A stretch of DNA of 64,000 nucleotides from Psychrobacter urativorans (GTDB lineage: Bacteria > Pseudomonadota > Gammaproteobacteria > Pseudomonadales > Moraxellaceae), in the NCBI RefSeq assembly GCF_001298525.1, contig NZ_CP012678.1, positions 2,232,001 through 2,296,000 of the forward strand, in the 5' to 3' direction. The position numbers and the translations under genes were made by a program. This document shows positions 40,839-51,404 of the stretch, one piece after another; within the stretch, counting starts at the first letter, position 1; each line of letters begins with the position of its first letter. Below the pieces are notes generated by a model. That model saw only the letters and a program-made list of their open reading frames with translations. It had not been told where the DNA came from and did not search any database.

Positions 40839-41540
40839 ATGAAAATCACTGCTTCTAGACTAAAAAAATTGACGGTTAGCACGTTATTGGTTGGTGTGGG
40901 TTCACTATCTATGCTCTCTCATGCGGCAGTGACGCTACTGGTAGACGACAACATTAAAGTCACCGCTATCAATGGTCAAGAGCTCAAACAAAGTGTTTTT
41001 CAGTCCTTAACCAAAGAATTCATCTTGCAGCCCGGTAAGCATGTGATTACTGCTAAATATGACCGTTTATATAATTTGCGCCGTGACGAGCATGATTATT
41101 TGCGTTCAGGCAATATCAGTGTGGCAGCAGATTTGGCGGATAATCAAACTTATCGTTTGACCATGCTCAATCAGCCAGAAGACTATGCCGCTGCCAAAAA
41201 GTATGCTGAAAGTCCAGTTTTGGCGATACAACAAAATAATACCGTAGTTGCAAGCCAAAAAAGCCTAGGCGGTAATGATGGCAGTATCTTCTCAGGACTC
41301 GGTAAAGCAATGGGCGGCGTGTTTGGTGGCGGCGGTGATGCGGAATTACAAAACCAGCAAGCGATTGCAGCATTGGGTCAGCCCGCTGTGACTTCTGGTG
41401 CCGTGTCGTCTACCAGTTATAGCGTAGCGCCCGTTGCAAGCACCAATCAGTCTACTAATAATCTTGACCAGTTTATGCAGCTATGGCTCAATGCTACGCC
41501 TGCTGAGCGCGAAAAAATGCGCCAATGGATGCAAAAATAA
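40839..41540 (+). CDS. DUF2057 (YccT-type) exported protein
   Basis: The signal peptide runs to about residue 30 (LLVGVGSLSMLSHA-AVTL), followed by a DUF2057/YccT-like domain: LLVDDNIKVTAINGQEL, FILQPGKHVITAKYDRLYNLRRDEH and YRLTMLNQPEDYAAAKKYAESP. A Gly-rich linker (GGVFGGGGDAE) and a C-terminal PAEREKMRQWMQ helix follow. The protein is probably periplasmic and of unknown role. GATAGG precedes the ATG. A terminator follows. Confidence 0.82.
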   Translation: MKITASRLKKLTVSTLLVGVGSLSMLSHAAVTLLVDDNIKVTAINGQELKQSVFQSLTKEFILQPGKHVITAKYDRLYNLRRDEHDYLRSGNISVAADLADNQTYRLTMLNQPEDYAAAKKYAESPVLAIQQNNTVVASQKSLGGNDGSIFSGLGKAMGGVFGGGGDAELQNQQAIAALGQPAVTSGAVSSTSYSVAPVASTNQSTNNLDQFMQLWLNATPAEREKMRQWMQK

Positions 41541-41567
41541 TTTATTTTCTTTAAATAAATTTTGCCA

Positions 41568-41600
41568 AAAAAAAGCACCTTAATTAGGGTGCTTTTTTAT
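41568..41600. terminator. bidirectional terminator between the DUF2057 gene and dps
   Basis: AAAAAAGCACC / GGTGCTTTTTT with an inner TAATTA. Confidence 0.92.
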
Positions 41601-41642
41601 ATTTTGCGGTTAAATTATTAGAACAATATTCATCTAAAGTGA

Positions 41643-42134
41643 TTAGCCTAAAAATGCAGTATACATCCACACCAGTTTTTCTTGTTCTTGTACATAAGCA
41701 TCAACCAAATCTGCTGAGCCTTGATCTTCACTTTCTATTGCCAGTGCAGACACTTGACGTTGCTCTTCAATCAATTCCTGTAGACCAGCTACCACACCAT
41801 TGACACAACGCGTGCCGTCTTTTACGTTCTTGTCTTCGCTGATGCTAGTATGCTGAGCAAAGTCGCTATAAGCGTGTAGCGGCGTGCCACCAAGGGTTAA
41901 TATGCGCTCTGCAATTTCATCAATTTGGATTTGTAGCGCAGTATATAATTCTTCAAATTTAGGATGCAAAGTAAAGAAGTGCTCACCTTTAACATTCCAG
42001 TGGTAACCACGCACGTTGATATAGAACATATGGTAGCTAGACAATAAACCATTTAATTTTGCAATGACTTGGCTTATCTCAGTCGTTTCTAGACCAATTT
42101 GGTTGGTATCGTTATTGATAGTTGTGTTACTCAT
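41643..42134 (-). CDS. dps: Dps-family DNA-protecting ferritin
   Basis: A dodecameric mini-ferritin that oxidises and stores iron with peroxide. YHMFYINVRGYHWNVKGEHFFTLH and FEELYTALQIQIDEIAERI carry the inter-subunit ferroxidase His/Asp/Glu. The chain is 163 residues. The N-terminus (MSNTTINNDTNQIGLE) is polar but lacks the Lys-rich DNA tail of E. coli Dps, so DNA binding is uncertain. AAGGATAATATT precedes the ATG. Confidence 0.93.
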   Translation of the reverse strand: MSNTTINNDTNQIGLETTEISQVIAKLNGLLSSYHMFYINVRGYHWNVKGEHFFTLHPKFEELYTALQIQIDEIAERILTLGGTPLHAYSDFAQHTSISEDKNVKDGTRCVNGVVAGLQELIEEQRQVSALAIESEDQGSADLVDAYVQEQEKLVWMYTAFLG

Positions 42135-42384
42135 AATATTATCCTTGTAGTGTGAGTAAAAAGAACACCGATTTAAAAAATAATTAATAGTTAAAAATCA
42201 ATAGTTAAATCAGTCTAATAATCGTCTTATCTTTAATGGCTATCATCATAACAAACTATTCATAATAAGTTAAATTAAACAAATCAAAACCGATGTTATG
42301 TTTTATAAAACCAATATTGATACCGCTAATAATAATACTATCAATAACAACACTGAAAGCCGTTAATAACTCAACGCTATTGCC

Positions 42385-43047
42385 CTATGACTCAGGCTGC
42401 TGTAAGTGTGCGGTTTGTAAGCCTCGAATCGGCACGACTTCTTGCAAATGTTGGCGCACAGTATCAATGGGGAATTTCTGTGCCTGCAAGCGTTTTGGTA
42501 CAATTTGGCTGCCTTGTTGACCTTTTACTTCAAACATCATAAAGATATAGTCGTCTGTTTCATCCCAGCTTTTAATCGCACTCCACGGAATAACGGCTTG
42601 CTGCATTGAGCCCGCTCGCATTTGCATACCACGCATTTGATTGTTATTAAACATATCGGTTTGATTGACGGGCATTGCCATGACTAGACCATGCTTTTGT
42701 ACGCCAAGTTTCATTTGACGCATCTCATCGGGCATTTCTTGCGCGGCGACTTGTTTTTCAAACTCTTTTTTGACATACCATTTAAAACCAAGAGTGCGCA
42801 CTAAGAGGTAAATCACGATGGCGACCAGCATCATCCAAAAGATAATGGTGGAATAACCCGTTACAAACATTAACCCTGACACTGCTAATACGACACCGAT
42901 GCCTATAATAATCCATTCTTTTTTCTTAAGGCTTTTTAGACCAAAAGAGGGTTGAGCGTTAGTAAATAGCTCGTATTGTGCTTGTTGAAACTCAGCTTCA
43001 GTGAGGTTTAAGGCGACAGGTTGTAGCGTGTAAGGGTAAAGGGCCAT
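42385..43047 (-). CDS. YcxB-like membrane protein
   Basis: The protein has 220 residues with two adjacent helices (about 50-95, IIGIGVVLAVSGLMFVTG and IIFWMMLVAIVIYLLV), then a soluble C-terminal YcxB-like domain: VIPWSAIKSWDETDDYIFMM and FPIDTVRQHLQEVVPI. The N-terminus PVALNLTEAEFQQAQYELF also fits this family. The function is unknown; the protein is probably inner-membrane. No clear ribosome site precedes the ATG. Confidence 0.82.
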   Translation of the reverse strand: MALYPYTLQPVALNLTEAEFQQAQYELFTNAQPSFGLKSLKKKEWIIIGIGVVLAVSGLMFVTGYSTIIFWMMLVAIVIYLLVRTLGFKWYVKKEFEKQVAAQEMPDEMRQMKLGVQKHGLVMAMPVNQTDMFNNNQMRGMQMRAGSMQQAVIPWSAIKSWDETDDYIFMMFEVKGQQGSQIVPKRLQAQKFPIDTVRQHLQEVVPIRGLQTAHLQQPES

Positions 43048-43398
43048 AAAAGGTTCTCAGATACTTAGATTAAAAGCGTTGGATAACAGTCAATAAATAA
43101 AAAACGTTGAGCGTAAACGATTACGCGTCACTTGGCTGCAGGTGGAATTGGACTCTGTGCTTATCTTACCGAAAAGCGTCTGTAAATGAAACAGATAAGC
43201 AGGTCTGTCTGCGCTTATCGCACATATTTACAGCTATTAAGCGATAATAGACGCACGCGAAAACGCAGTCAAAACATGGTCAAAACGCTGTCAAGACATA
43301 GTCAAAACGGCTGGGTCTTGTTATCATAGCAACTATTTTATATTAACCCCTTTAATATTCTTTTTATCCCTCGACCATCAGCGCTATAGGCAGATATT
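43048..43398. promoter_or_regulatory. 351-nt region upstream of serS with phased direct repeats
   Basis: GTCAAAAC occurs at 43268, 43279, 43290 (as GTCAAGAC) and 43301, each 11 nt apart, with a degenerate GCGAAAAC at 43257 in phase. One repeat per helical turn suggests a cooperative protein site. There is no gene in the stretch. Confidence 0.55.
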
Positions 43399-44685
43399 AT
43401 GATTGATCCGAAACTCTTACGCGGCGACTTGCACGACTTACAGCAGCAACTGGCGACCCGTGGTTATGCCCTTGATATCGATTTTTGGCAAACCATCGAA
43501 ACTGAGCGCAAAGCATTGCAAGTAAAAACGGAAGATTTGCAGTCGCGTCGTAATGCCGGAGCAAAACAGGTCGGTAATCTCAAAAAATCTGGTGAAGATG
43601 CCAGTGAATTATTGGCGGAAATGCAAAGCGTGAGCGGCGAGATTAAGACCGCTGAAGATGAATTGCGTACCTTGCAAGAACGTATCAATCAAGCGGCGCT
43701 ACAAATTCCTAACTTGCCTGCAAGCGATGTGCCTGTTGGTACGTCAGAAGATGATAATGTCGAGATGCGCACATGGGGCACACCGCGTAGCTTTGATTTT
43801 GATGTTCAAGACCATAGCCATATTGGTGAGACGCTTGGTATGCTTGATTTTGAAGCGGCAGCTAAATTAACGGGCAGTCGCTTTAGTGTGTTACAAGGGC
43901 AATTGGCACAGATGCATCGTGCATTGATTCAATTTATGCTTAATACTCACACCATGAAATATGGCTATACCGAAACGTATGTACCTTATATTGTTAATTC
44001 AGAAAGCTTAAAAGGTACGGGTCAACTGCCTAAATTTGAAGATGATTTGTTTAAATTGACCAATCATACCAATAATGACGGCACTGATTTTTATCTGATT
44101 CCAACCGCTGAAGTACCGATGACCAATTTGGTACGTGGTGAGCGTTTGGATATCAAAGAATTACCATTAAAGTTCACCGCGCATACGCCCTGTTTCCGTA
44201 GTGAAGCCGGTTCGCATGGTCGTGATACCCGTGGTTTGATTCGTCAGCACCAGTTTGAAAAGGTTGAAATGGTCAATATTGCCACGGCTGAGCAATCTGA
44301 TGATTTGCTAGAAGCCATGACTGGACAAGCAGAATTTATCTTACAGCAGCTGGATTTGCCGTATCGCGTGGTGAAACTCTGTACTGGCGATATGGGCTTT
44401 AGCGCGCAAAAAACGTACGATATCGAAGTGTGGTTACCCAGCCAAGATACCTATCGTGAAATTTCAAGTTGCTCAAACTGTGGCGACTTTCAAGCACGCC
44501 GTATGGGCACACGCGTTAAAGACGGCAAGCAAACTAGTCTGGCGCATACGTTAAATGGTTCAGGCTTGGCGGTTGGTCGTACCTTATTAGCGGTCATGGA
44601 AAATCATCAAAACGCGGATGGTAGTATTACCATCCCAGAAGTATTGCGTCCGTTTATGGGCGGTGCTGAAACCATTTCAGCTTAG
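43399..44685 (+). CDS. serS: seryl-tRNA synthetase
   Basis: A class II synthetase of 428 residues. The N-terminal long coiled-coil arm (about 30-105, [19 protein letters not shown]) contacts the tRNA-Ser long variable arm. Motif 2 is [20 protein letters not shown] and motif 3 is [18 protein letters not shown], with [16 protein letters not shown] before it. A tRNA-Ser gene is at 56563. GGCAGATATT precedes the ATG. Confidence 0.97.
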   Translation: MIDPKLLRGDLHDLQQQLATRGYALDIDFWQTIETERKALQVKTEDLQSRRNAGAKQVGNLKKSGEDASELLAEMQSVSGEIKTAEDELRTLQERINQAALQIPNLPASDVPVGTSEDDNVEMRTWGTPRSFDFDVQDHSHIGETLGMLDFEAAAKLTGSRFSVLQGQLAQMHRALIQFMLNTHTMKYGYTETYVPYIVNSESLKGTGQLPKFEDDLFKLTNHTNNDGTDFYLIPTAEVPMTNLVRGERLDIKELPLKFTAHTPCFRSEAGSHGRDTRGLIRQHQFEKVEMVNIATAEQSDDLLEAMTGQAEFILQQLDLPYRVVKLCTGDMGFSAQKTYDIEVWLPSQDTYREISSCSNCGDFQARRMGTRVKDGKQTSLAHTLNGSGLAVGRTLLAVMENHQNADGSITIPEVLRPFMGGAETISA

Positions 44686-44933
44686 ATAGCTATTTTGCTT
44701 TTATGATTCGCTGCTTACTCTGATAGGTAATTTCATAAGCAATTTGATAAAACTGATATGAATCATTGTTAAATACAAACGGCCTTGTCATGCCATTTTT
44801 TGGCGTGGCTAGTGCCAAATATGTTAATATTAGCCTTTGATTTTATAGTCTGCACTGTAAGGGTGCAGGTCGCATCCTTACTTAGTTATCCTCTGAGTAA
44901 ACTCTCCTCTTATCAGTAATACTAGGACACTCT

Positions 44934-46931
44934 ATGCCAGCTCCAATTAGTGAACGTAAGTTAGCCAATGCCATCCGTGTACTCTCATTTGATGCGGTTC
45001 AAAAAGCCAATTCTGGTCACCCCGGTGCGCCGATGGGCATGGCGGATATTGCGGAAGTATTGTGGCGCAAGTTTTTAAAACACAACCCTGCTGATCCTAA
45101 TTGGTATAATCGCGATCGCTTTGTATTATCAAACGGTCATGGCTCGATGCTTATTTACTCGTTGCTGCATTTATCCGGTTATGACGTTAGCGTTGATGAC
45201 CTAAAAAGCTTTCGTCAATTGCACTCGAAAACCCCTGGTCATCCTGAGCTTGGCTATACCCCAGGTGTAGAAACGACGACTGGTCCATTAGGTCAAGGGA
45301 TTGCGAATGCGATTGGTTTTGCGATTGCTGAAAAAACGTTAGCGGCACAGTTTAACCGTGACGGACATAACATCGTTGACCACCATACCTATGCATTTTT
45401 AGGTGATGGCTGCTTGATGGAAGGTATCAGTCATGAAGTGTGCTCGCTTGCCGGTACGCTTAAACTTGGCAAATTAGTATTCTTCTATGATGATAATGGC
45501 ATCTCAATTGACGGCGATGTTGAAGGTTGGTTCACGGATGACACCCAAGCGCGTTTTGAAGCGTATGGCTGGCAAGTCATCAAGGTAGACGGTCATGATG
45601 CGGATGCGATTACTAAAGCGACCAATGATGCTATCACTGAAACCACGAAGCCAAGTCTAATCATTTGTAAAACCACGATTGGTGCAGGTAGCCCGAACAA
45701 ACAAGGTCTAGCCATCAGTCATGGTGCACCACTGGGTGATGATGAAATTGCGTTAACCCGTGATGCCTTATCTTGGAAACATGCCCCATTTGAATTAGAT
45801 GAAGAAATCTATCAAGCGTGGGATGGTAAAGCGAAAGGTACAGCGTTACAAAATAACTGGCAAGCGGACTTTGAGAATTATAAAAAAGCATATCCAGAAT
45901 TGGCTGCCGAATTAGAACGCCGCCTACAAGGTAATTTACCTGCGGACTTTAATCAAAAAGCACAAGATTATATTCAACAAATGCAAGAACAAGGCGGTGA
46001 TGTTGCCAGTCGTAAAGCCAGTCAAAATGCGATTAATGTTTTACAGCCTTTATTACCAGAATTGCTTGGCGGTTCAGCCGATTTAGCGGGTTCTAACTTG
46101 ACGCTATTTAAAGGCGCAAAAGGCATCCAAGACGACGACGCTGGCAACTATATTTATTATGGCGTGCGTGAATTTGGTATGACGGCAATTGCCAACGGTA
46201 TCGCGCTGCATGGCGGCTTTATTCCTTATGTTGCCACTTTCCTTATGTTCATGGAATACGCGCGCAATGCCGTACGTATGGGCGCGCTCATGAAGCAGCG
46301 CGTGATTCATGTCTACACGCATGACTCTATCGGTCTGGGTGAAGATGGACCAACGCATCAGCCGGTTGAGCAATTGACTAGCCTACGTACCACGCCTAAT
46401 CTACGTACATGGCGTCCTTGTGATGCGACAGAATCTGCTAGTGCTTGGGTTGAAGCGATTAAATCAAAGCATAATCCATCAGCACTAATCTTTAGCCGTC
46501 AAAGTTTGCCACATCAACAACGTGATGCTGAGCAAGTTAGCAATATCACTAAAGGCGGTTATGTGCTTGCTAAAGAACAAAGCGAGCTACAAGCGATTAT
46601 CATCGCTACAGGTTCTGAAGTTGGTCTTGCCATGCAAGCGTATGAAACATTAAGCCAAAATGGCGTAGGTGTGCGTGTGGTGTCTATGCCTTGTGCTGAG
46701 ATTTTTGTAGAGCAAGACGCTAGCTATCGTGAAGCCGTATTGCCTGCCAATATCCGTGCCCGCGTAGCAGTAGAAGCCGCGCATGTCGACTACTGGTATA
46801 AGTTCGTCGGCTTAGATGGCAAAGTGATTGGCATGACCACTTATGGCGAATCTGCACCTGCTGAACAGTTGTATAAAGAGTTTGGTATTACTACTGAAGC
46901 GGTGATTGAAGCGGTGACTAGTTTGGTTTAA
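44934..46931 (+). CDS. tkt: transketolase
   Basis: A thiamine-diphosphate enzyme of the non-oxidative pentose phosphate pathway, 665 residues. [30 protein letters not shown] and [20 protein letters not shown] (ThDP/Mg site), the middle [18 protein letters not shown], and the C-terminal domain [10 protein letters not shown] are all present. CTAGGACACTCT precedes the ATG. It is monocistronic with a terminator. Together with the GAPDH-family gene it supplies erythrose 4-phosphate and pentoses. Confidence 0.97.
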   Translation: MPAPISERKLANAIRVLSFDAVQKANSGHPGAPMGMADIAEVLWRKFLKHNPADPNWYNRDRFVLSNGHGSMLIYSLLHLSGYDVSVDDLKSFRQLHSKTPGHPELGYTPGVETTTGPLGQGIANAIGFAIAEKTLAAQFNRDGHNIVDHHTYAFLGDGCLMEGISHEVCSLAGTLKLGKLVFFYDDNGISIDGDVEGWFTDDTQARFEAYGWQVIKVDGHDADAITKATNDAITETTKPSLIICKTTIGAGSPNKQGLAISHGAPLGDDEIALTRDALSWKHAPFELDEEIYQAWDGKAKGTALQNNWQADFENYKKAYPELAAELERRLQGNLPADFNQKAQDYIQQMQEQGGDVASRKASQNAINVLQPLLPELLGGSADLAGSNLTLFKGAKGIQDDDAGNYIYYGVREFGMTAIANGIALHGGFIPYVATFLMFMEYARNAVRMGALMKQRVIHVYTHDSIGLGEDGPTHQPVEQLTSLRTTPNLRTWRPCDATESASAWVEAIKSKHNPSALIFSRQSLPHQQRDAEQVSNITKGGYVLAKEQSELQAIIIATGSEVGLAMQAYETLSQNGVGVRVVSMPCAEIFVEQDASYREAVLPANIRARVAVEAAHVDYWYKFVGLDGKVIGMTTYGESAPAEQLYKEFGITTEAVIEAVTSLV

Positions 46932-46955
46932 TTAAGACTTAGTTTTAAGTTTATG

Positions 46956-46990
46956 AAAGAGCTGCTAGATTAATTTGGCAGCTCTTTTTT
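46956..46990 (+). terminator. terminator after tkt
   Basis: AAGAGCTGC / GCAGCTCTT around TAGATTAATTTG, followed by TTTT. Confidence 0.92.
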
Positions 46991-47049
46991 ATGGTGTAAT
47001 TTTTGATTTTTTGAGTTGTTCTCTATTGAATATATTAAGGAAAATAACG

Positions 47050-47571
47050 GTGTAAAGATTTATTCAAATCATATCTGAAAGTACAGAAACACATATTGAA
47101 AATTTTAATAGAATCGAAGGATTAATTTATACTGAACTTGAGGATTCAGGTTCGAGTAGATTAGTATTAACACTTCAAAAGATGCAATGGGAGAGAGCCA
47201 TTTTTGCTATAGGAATGTTCTCGTTATTTGAAGCAGTAATCCAAAATGAAATTAAGGTTGAGAAAGGTTCAGCTTTTAAAGAGTTAAAACAGAAGCTTGA
47301 AAAAAATAATAAGATAGTATTGCTCGAAAATTTCGAACTGTTCTATTATGCAATTAATGTATTAAAGCACGGAAAAGGTGCTTCCTATACAAAACTTTTA
47401 GAAAAACGAAATAGTCTACCGTTCAAAATTACACCTGCTAATTCATCTTTTAGAAATGAAGGTGATGTATCAGAAATTGAAACTTTAATTTATGTTGATG
47501 ATAAGTTCTTAGAAAGCTGTTTAGAAGTTATTTGCCAGTGCTATGAGGAATTATTTGGAATAACGTCATGA
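47050..47571 (+). pseudogene. AT-rich hypothetical gene with a stop at codon 2
   Basis: A well-placed AAGGA (47037-47041) and 8-nt spacer lead to GTG at 47050, but the next in-frame codon is TAA. After it the same frame stays open for 171 codons to 47571 (RFIQIISESTETHIENFNRI ... EELFGITS) and contains no start codon until ATG 47182. The simplest reading is a nonsense change at codon 2 of a ~173-residue gene, for example CAA to TAA. Translation from 47182 would give only the last 129 residues. The family is not recognised; the sequence is helical and more AT-rich than its neighbours, so it was probably acquired. Confidence 0.6.
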
Positions 47572-47918
47572 CATCTGTTCTGTTAACTTGATAGACGCAA
47601 CAGCCATCGTAGTGAAGGTTAGCAATAGTGTTCTTCACAAGTGCTAGAAGATGAAAATTCAAATAAATAAAACAACGCCTTGCTTAACCACCATGATGAA
47701 AAATGGCGCGTGAGGGACGAGCGCCGAGTAAAATCATTAAAGAGAAACCGACCCATGCCGCGCATATTTCACCACTTATAAAGCATTCATATCTAGAGTC
47801 TAATCTTTTGCCGTTTTCTAACCTTTAGAATAACCAAATCCCAAAACTAAAAAAGAGTAGCTAGACTTCTAAATACTCTTTTTTTTGATATTTTTTAGTA
47901 GCATTTTTAACAGTAAAA
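47572..47918. other. 347-nt region without a gene
   Basis: Nothing coding is supported. There is a small GC hairpin (GGCGC 47705-47709 / GCGCC 47721-47725) and the yceI terminator. Confidence 0.45.
47849..47886 (-). terminator. terminator after the YceI gene
   Basis: AAAAAAGAGTA (47849-47859) pairs with TACTCTTTTTT (47874-47884). Confidence 0.88.
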
Positions 47919-48518
47919 CTAACTGGCAGCAATCAGATGACCCGTAATATCAAGCGGTATCATATTACCGACGACTTTTGGAAACGCAGTCACGCCATAG
48001 GTATATCTATCAATGATGCCAGTCGCGCGAAATTTTAAAGTAGGCTTTTTAGTGACAGGATCATTTTCAACATTGGCAAGTGTCACTTTGACGGTTAACG
48101 GTTTGGTCTGACCCAACACCGTAAAGTCACCCGTTACGTCCGCTTCTTTAGCGTTAATCATATTCACTTTCTTTGAGACAAAGGTCATCGTCGGATACTG
48201 TGCACTATTCAGCAGCTCTTTTCGGCGCAAAAACTTATCTCGCAGGCGGCGTCCGGTATCGACGCTACTGGTATCTACAGTAAAATTTATCGTAGTGCGC
48301 GTTGGTTTTTTTATATCATAGTTAATATTGCCGTTTACTTTATGAAATTGCCCGTCAACCGTGCCATTGCCTAAATACGCGACTTTGAAATCGACGTTGG
48401 TTTTTGGCACATCCAACTTCCATTTTTGTGGGGTAGCAGCCATAGTTGCGGCTGGTAATGACAGTAATAAGCAGGTACTCAGCGTTATTTTGAGTAAAGC
48501 AGTAGGGAATGTATTCAT
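47919..48518 (-). CDS. YceI-family periplasmic lipid-binding protein
   Basis: The signal peptide runs to about residue 27 (LLLSLPAATMA-ATPQ), then a lipocalin-like YceI domain: WKLDVPKTNVDFKVAYLGNG, VDTGRRLRDKFLRRKELLN, YPTMTFVSKKV, VTGDFTVLGQTKPLTVKV and the C-terminal ITGHLIAAS. Such proteins bind polyisoprenoid-type lipids in the periplasm. I set the start at 48518, giving a normal signal peptide; the frame is open to 48614 but that would bury it. 199 residues. Confidence 0.9.
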   Translation of the reverse strand: MNTFPTALLKITLSTCLLLSLPAATMAATPQKWKLDVPKTNVDFKVAYLGNGTVDGQFHKVNGNINYDIKKPTRTTINFTVDTSSVDTGRRLRDKFLRRKELLNSAQYPTMTFVSKKVNMINAKEADVTGDFTVLGQTKPLTVKVTLANVENDPVTKKPTLKFRATGIIDRYTYGVTAFPKVVGNMIPLDITGHLIAAS

Positions 48519-48702
48519 ACTTATAATCCAAAGAGCAAAATTAAAATTAACGTTAGTTATTATGCTGTGACAGTCTACCTTTAGCTTGACGATTTTTATA
48601 GCGTAATAAAACAATTGTTTATGATATCATCGCAAAAATTAAGTGAGCAAGTAAGACGCGCTAACGCCTTTTTTACGGCATTATTATACTGAGATAAAAA
48701 AT

Positions 48703-49728
48703 ATGTCACTGATATCCAGTTTTAAAGGCATAGTAGGCGAGACAGTTATCAACATTGCCACGTGGCTCATGCTTGATAAGCATACTTACCACCTCCTAAA
48801 TAACATAACCTTGCCATTAGCTAATGGTGGCAGTACTCAGATTGACCATGTTATCGTTTCTGTTCATGGCATCTTCGTCATTGAAACTAAGCATTATAAA
48901 GGTTGGATATTTGGGAGTGAAAAGCAAGCGCAATGGACGCAAACCATAATGGGTAGAAAGTACAAGTTCCAAAACCCATTACGTCAGAATTATTTACATA
49001 TCAAAACCTTATCCGAGTTACTGGATTTGGATATGCATTATTTTCATTCTATGATTGTATTTATTGGAGAATGTGAGATTAAGACGGCTGATGAGCTACC
49101 TGAGCATGTCATGAAGAGCGGCATGGTGTCTTATATTAAAAGAAAGCAGGATAAAATATTCACCGAAGCAGACGTTCAGTCGATAGTTGAGCAGATAGAA
49201 ACCAATCGCTTTGCTAAATCTTGGCGAACCAATCGCCAGCATAAAGCGTATTTAAAAAATAAGCATGGTAATGCAAGTAATCAGCCAATAAACGCACCGG
49301 CAAAAATTTTAAATACCAAGCCTAATACAGGCTTAAACACTATACCAAAAGTACAAATTGCAGCTAAAACGAGAGAAATTCATCAATGGTCTGGTCAAGT
49401 TGAGCAAGATAAATCGCCGATGGATAATTTTATCAATGATAGTTTTACAAATGATAACTTTATGGGTAATACCGTTTTTATCACGCCATTTGCGCTTGCT
49501 GAAGTAGAACCTGTTAATAATGATACTCTCGTTACTGAGTCCGTGAACAATCCTAGCATTTCTAATGTTTCTAATGTTTCTACTGGTATTCGTGCTGATA
49601 TACCTAGTTGCCCAAAATGTAATGGTGAGATGATTGAGCGCGTTGCTAAAAAAGGTACACTGCAAGGTCAGTCATTTTATGGCTGTATGCAGTTTCCTAA
49701 ATGCTGGGGAGTTGTGAATATTAGTTAG
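48703..49728 (+). CDS. NERD-domain protein with topoisomerase-type zinc finger
   Basis: Residues ~8-130 are a NERD (nuclease-related) domain: GGSTQIDHVIVSVHGIFVIE holds the catalytic-like Asp of the D...ExK core and ETKHYKGWIFG the ExK. A long polar linker (about 170-295) follows, and the chain ends with a four-Cys topoisomerase-I-like finger (Cys303, 306, 328, 334; CPKC...CMQFPKC). The layout suggests a DNA-acting nuclease or processing protein. The linker is low in structure, with a short SNVSNVS repeat. Confidence 0.88.
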   Translation: MSLISSFKGIVGETVINIATWLMLDKHTYHLLNNITLPLANGGSTQIDHVIVSVHGIFVIETKHYKGWIFGSEKQAQWTQTIMGRKYKFQNPLRQNYLHIKTLSELLDLDMHYFHSMIVFIGECEIKTADELPEHVMKSGMVSYIKRKQDKIFTEADVQSIVEQIETNRFAKSWRTNRQHKAYLKNKHGNASNQPINAPAKILNTKPNTGLNTIPKVQIAAKTREIHQWSGQVEQDKSPMDNFINDSFTNDNFMGNTVFITPFALAEVEPVNNDTLVTESVNNPSISNVSNVSTGIRADIPSCPKCNGEMIERVAKKGTLQGQSFYGCMQFPKCWGVVNIS

Positions 49729-49768
49729 CGAGTGAGTGATTGAGTGAATGGTGATTAAATACTGTTAT

Positions 49769-50101
49769 TTAGTCTTCAACCGCACATATCTCCGAGCGCA
49801 GAATAAAACGCTTACCTTCGGGTATTTCTAGCGAAAAGCTGGCGCCGCGACCATTGACCACATCGATGGTTAAATCGGTATGTTGCCATAATTTATATTG
49901 TGCGGCTCCCATATAAAATGGGCAACCTGCCAGTTCACCGACCAACACATCTTGCCCGCCTACTTTAAATTCGCCTAATGGATAACACATGGGAGAGCTG
50001 CCATCACAGCAGCCGCCTGATTGATGGAACATTAACTCGCCATGTTTGGATTTTAGTAAGTTAATCAGCGCTTTACAGGATTCCGTAGCTGTGAGTTTCA
50101 T
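49769..50101 (-). CDS. DUF779 protein
   Basis: A small 110-residue protein of the DUF779 family, typically linked to acetaldehyde dehydrogenase genes. GGCCDGSSPMCYP is its Cys cluster, and VGELAGCPFYMGAAQYKLWQ and RFILRSEIC follow. The genes for aldehyde and alcohol dehydrogenase lie just upstream on the same strand, but a strong terminator stands between adh and this gene, so it may be read through at a lower level or have its own promoter. Biochemical role unknown. Confidence 0.88.
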   Translation of the reverse strand: MKLTATESCKALINLLKSKHGELMFHQSGGCCDGSSPMCYPLGEFKVGGQDVLVGELAGCPFYMGAAQYKLWQHTDLTIDVVNGRGASFSLEIPEGKRFILRSEICAVED

Positions 50102-50164
50102 GCGGTATTCCTTATCGTTAAAATTTTAATTCTTAAAAATAAGTGTTCTATATAGAAATAAAAA

Positions 50165-50222
50165 AGGTCGTATCCCAATCAATCACATGAGTAGTACCAT
50201 GTGGCTGAAAATGATACGACCT
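50165..50222 (-). terminator. terminator after the alcohol dehydrogenase gene
   Basis: AGGTCGTATC (50165-50174) pairs with GATACGACCT (50213-50222), with an inner CACATG/CATGTG arm. On the minus strand it is followed by TTTTTTATTTC. Confidence 0.88.
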
Positions 50223-50265
50223 ATCATTGATGATTAAGCGTACTAATCACCAAACTATCATACAG

Positions 50266-51294
50266 CTACATATTGTAGTCAATTACAATGCGCCCTTCGA
50301 TTTGTCCTTTACGCATACGCTCAAAGATATCATTGATATTCTCTAATGGTTCAGCGGTGACAGTCGCTTTTACTTTGCCTGCTGCTGCCATATTTAATGA
50401 CTCTTGTAAGTCGAGTCGTGTACCAACGATTGAACCACGAATGGTAATACCGTTCAGAACGGTATCAAAAATTGATACTGGGAAATCGCCTGTTGGTAGA
50501 CCATTAAAGACCACCGTACCACCACGTCTTACCATACTCAGTGCCTGATCGAATGCTATAGAGGATACGGCTGTTACTAGCACACCATGAGCACCACCAA
50601 TCTCTTTTTTAAGATACTCGCCAGGATCCGTGTCTTTAGCATTAACAGTGACAGTAGCGCCTAGCTTTTTGGCAAAGGCAAGTTTTTCATCATCGATATC
50701 TACGGCGGCAACGTTTAGTCCCATAGCAATCGCATACTGTACGGCCATATGACCCAGTCCGCCGATACCTGAAATAACGACCCAATCGCCCGGACGGGCT
50801 TCGGTCATTTTAAGGCCTTTATACACCGTAACGCCTGCACATAAAACGGGTGCAATTTCAATGGAATCAACACTCTCAGGGATAATACCGACATAGTTGG
50901 CATTGGCCAGAACATATTCTGCAAAACTACCGTTGACCGAATAACCAGAGTTTTGTTGGCTTTCACACAAAGTTTCCCAACCACCTAAACAATGGGTACA
51001 GTGACCACAGGCAGAATATAGCCAAGCAACGCCAACTCTGTCGCCTTCTTTGACATGGGTCACGCCTTCGCCAACCGCTGTTATCAGGCCTACGCCTTCG
51101 TGTCCAGGGATAAATGGTGGGCTAGGTTTTACTGGCCAGTCTCCTTCAACCGCATGTAAGTCTGTATGACAAACACCTGAAGCTTGCATCTTAACCAAAA
51201 TCTCGCCAGCACCTGGAGTAGGAATATCTACCTCTTCGATTTGTAAAGGCTGACCAAACTCATGTAATACCGCAGCTTTCATTTTGTTACTCAT
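50266..51294 (-). CDS. adhP: zinc-dependent alcohol dehydrogenase (AdhP-like)
   Basis: A 342-residue medium-chain dehydrogenase. [20 protein letters not shown] and FIPGHEGVG give the catalytic zinc Cys/His, [15 protein letters not shown] the structural zinc cysteines, and [15 protein letters not shown] the NAD-binding fold. It probably oxidises ethanol to acetaldehyde for the aldehyde dehydrogenase encoded 110 nt upstream. The 342 residues match ethanol-type AdhP. Confidence 0.93.
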   Translation of the reverse strand: MSNKMKAAVLHEFGQPLQIEEVDIPTPGAGEILVKMQASGVCHTDLHAVEGDWPVKPSPPFIPGHEGVGLITAVGEGVTHVKEGDRVGVAWLYSACGHCTHCLGGWETLCESQQNSGYSVNGSFAEYVLANANYVGIIPESVDSIEIAPVLCAGVTVYKGLKMTEARPGDWVVISGIGGLGHMAVQYAIAMGLNVAAVDIDDEKLAFAKKLGATVTVNAKDTDPGEYLKKEIGGAHGVLVTAVSSIAFDQALSMVRRGGTVVFNGLPTGDFPVSIFDTVLNGITIRGSIVGTRLDLQESLNMAAAGKVKATVTAEPLENINDIFERMRKGQIEGRIVIDYNM

Positions 51295-51404
51295 GATAGT
51301 ACTCCAGTTGTTTTCTTTCAGTTTAAGAGACTAAGTTAAATGATTAAGAAAGTTCTAAGCTATAACTTCATGACGCTGTAAATAAAATCCTGCAAACAAA
51401 TATC

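Noticed and set aside
43268..43308. The phased repeats before serS as a mini-CRISPR.
   Set aside because: Units are 8 nt with 3-nt gaps; CRISPR repeats are over 20 nt with spacers of similar size, and no cas gene is present.
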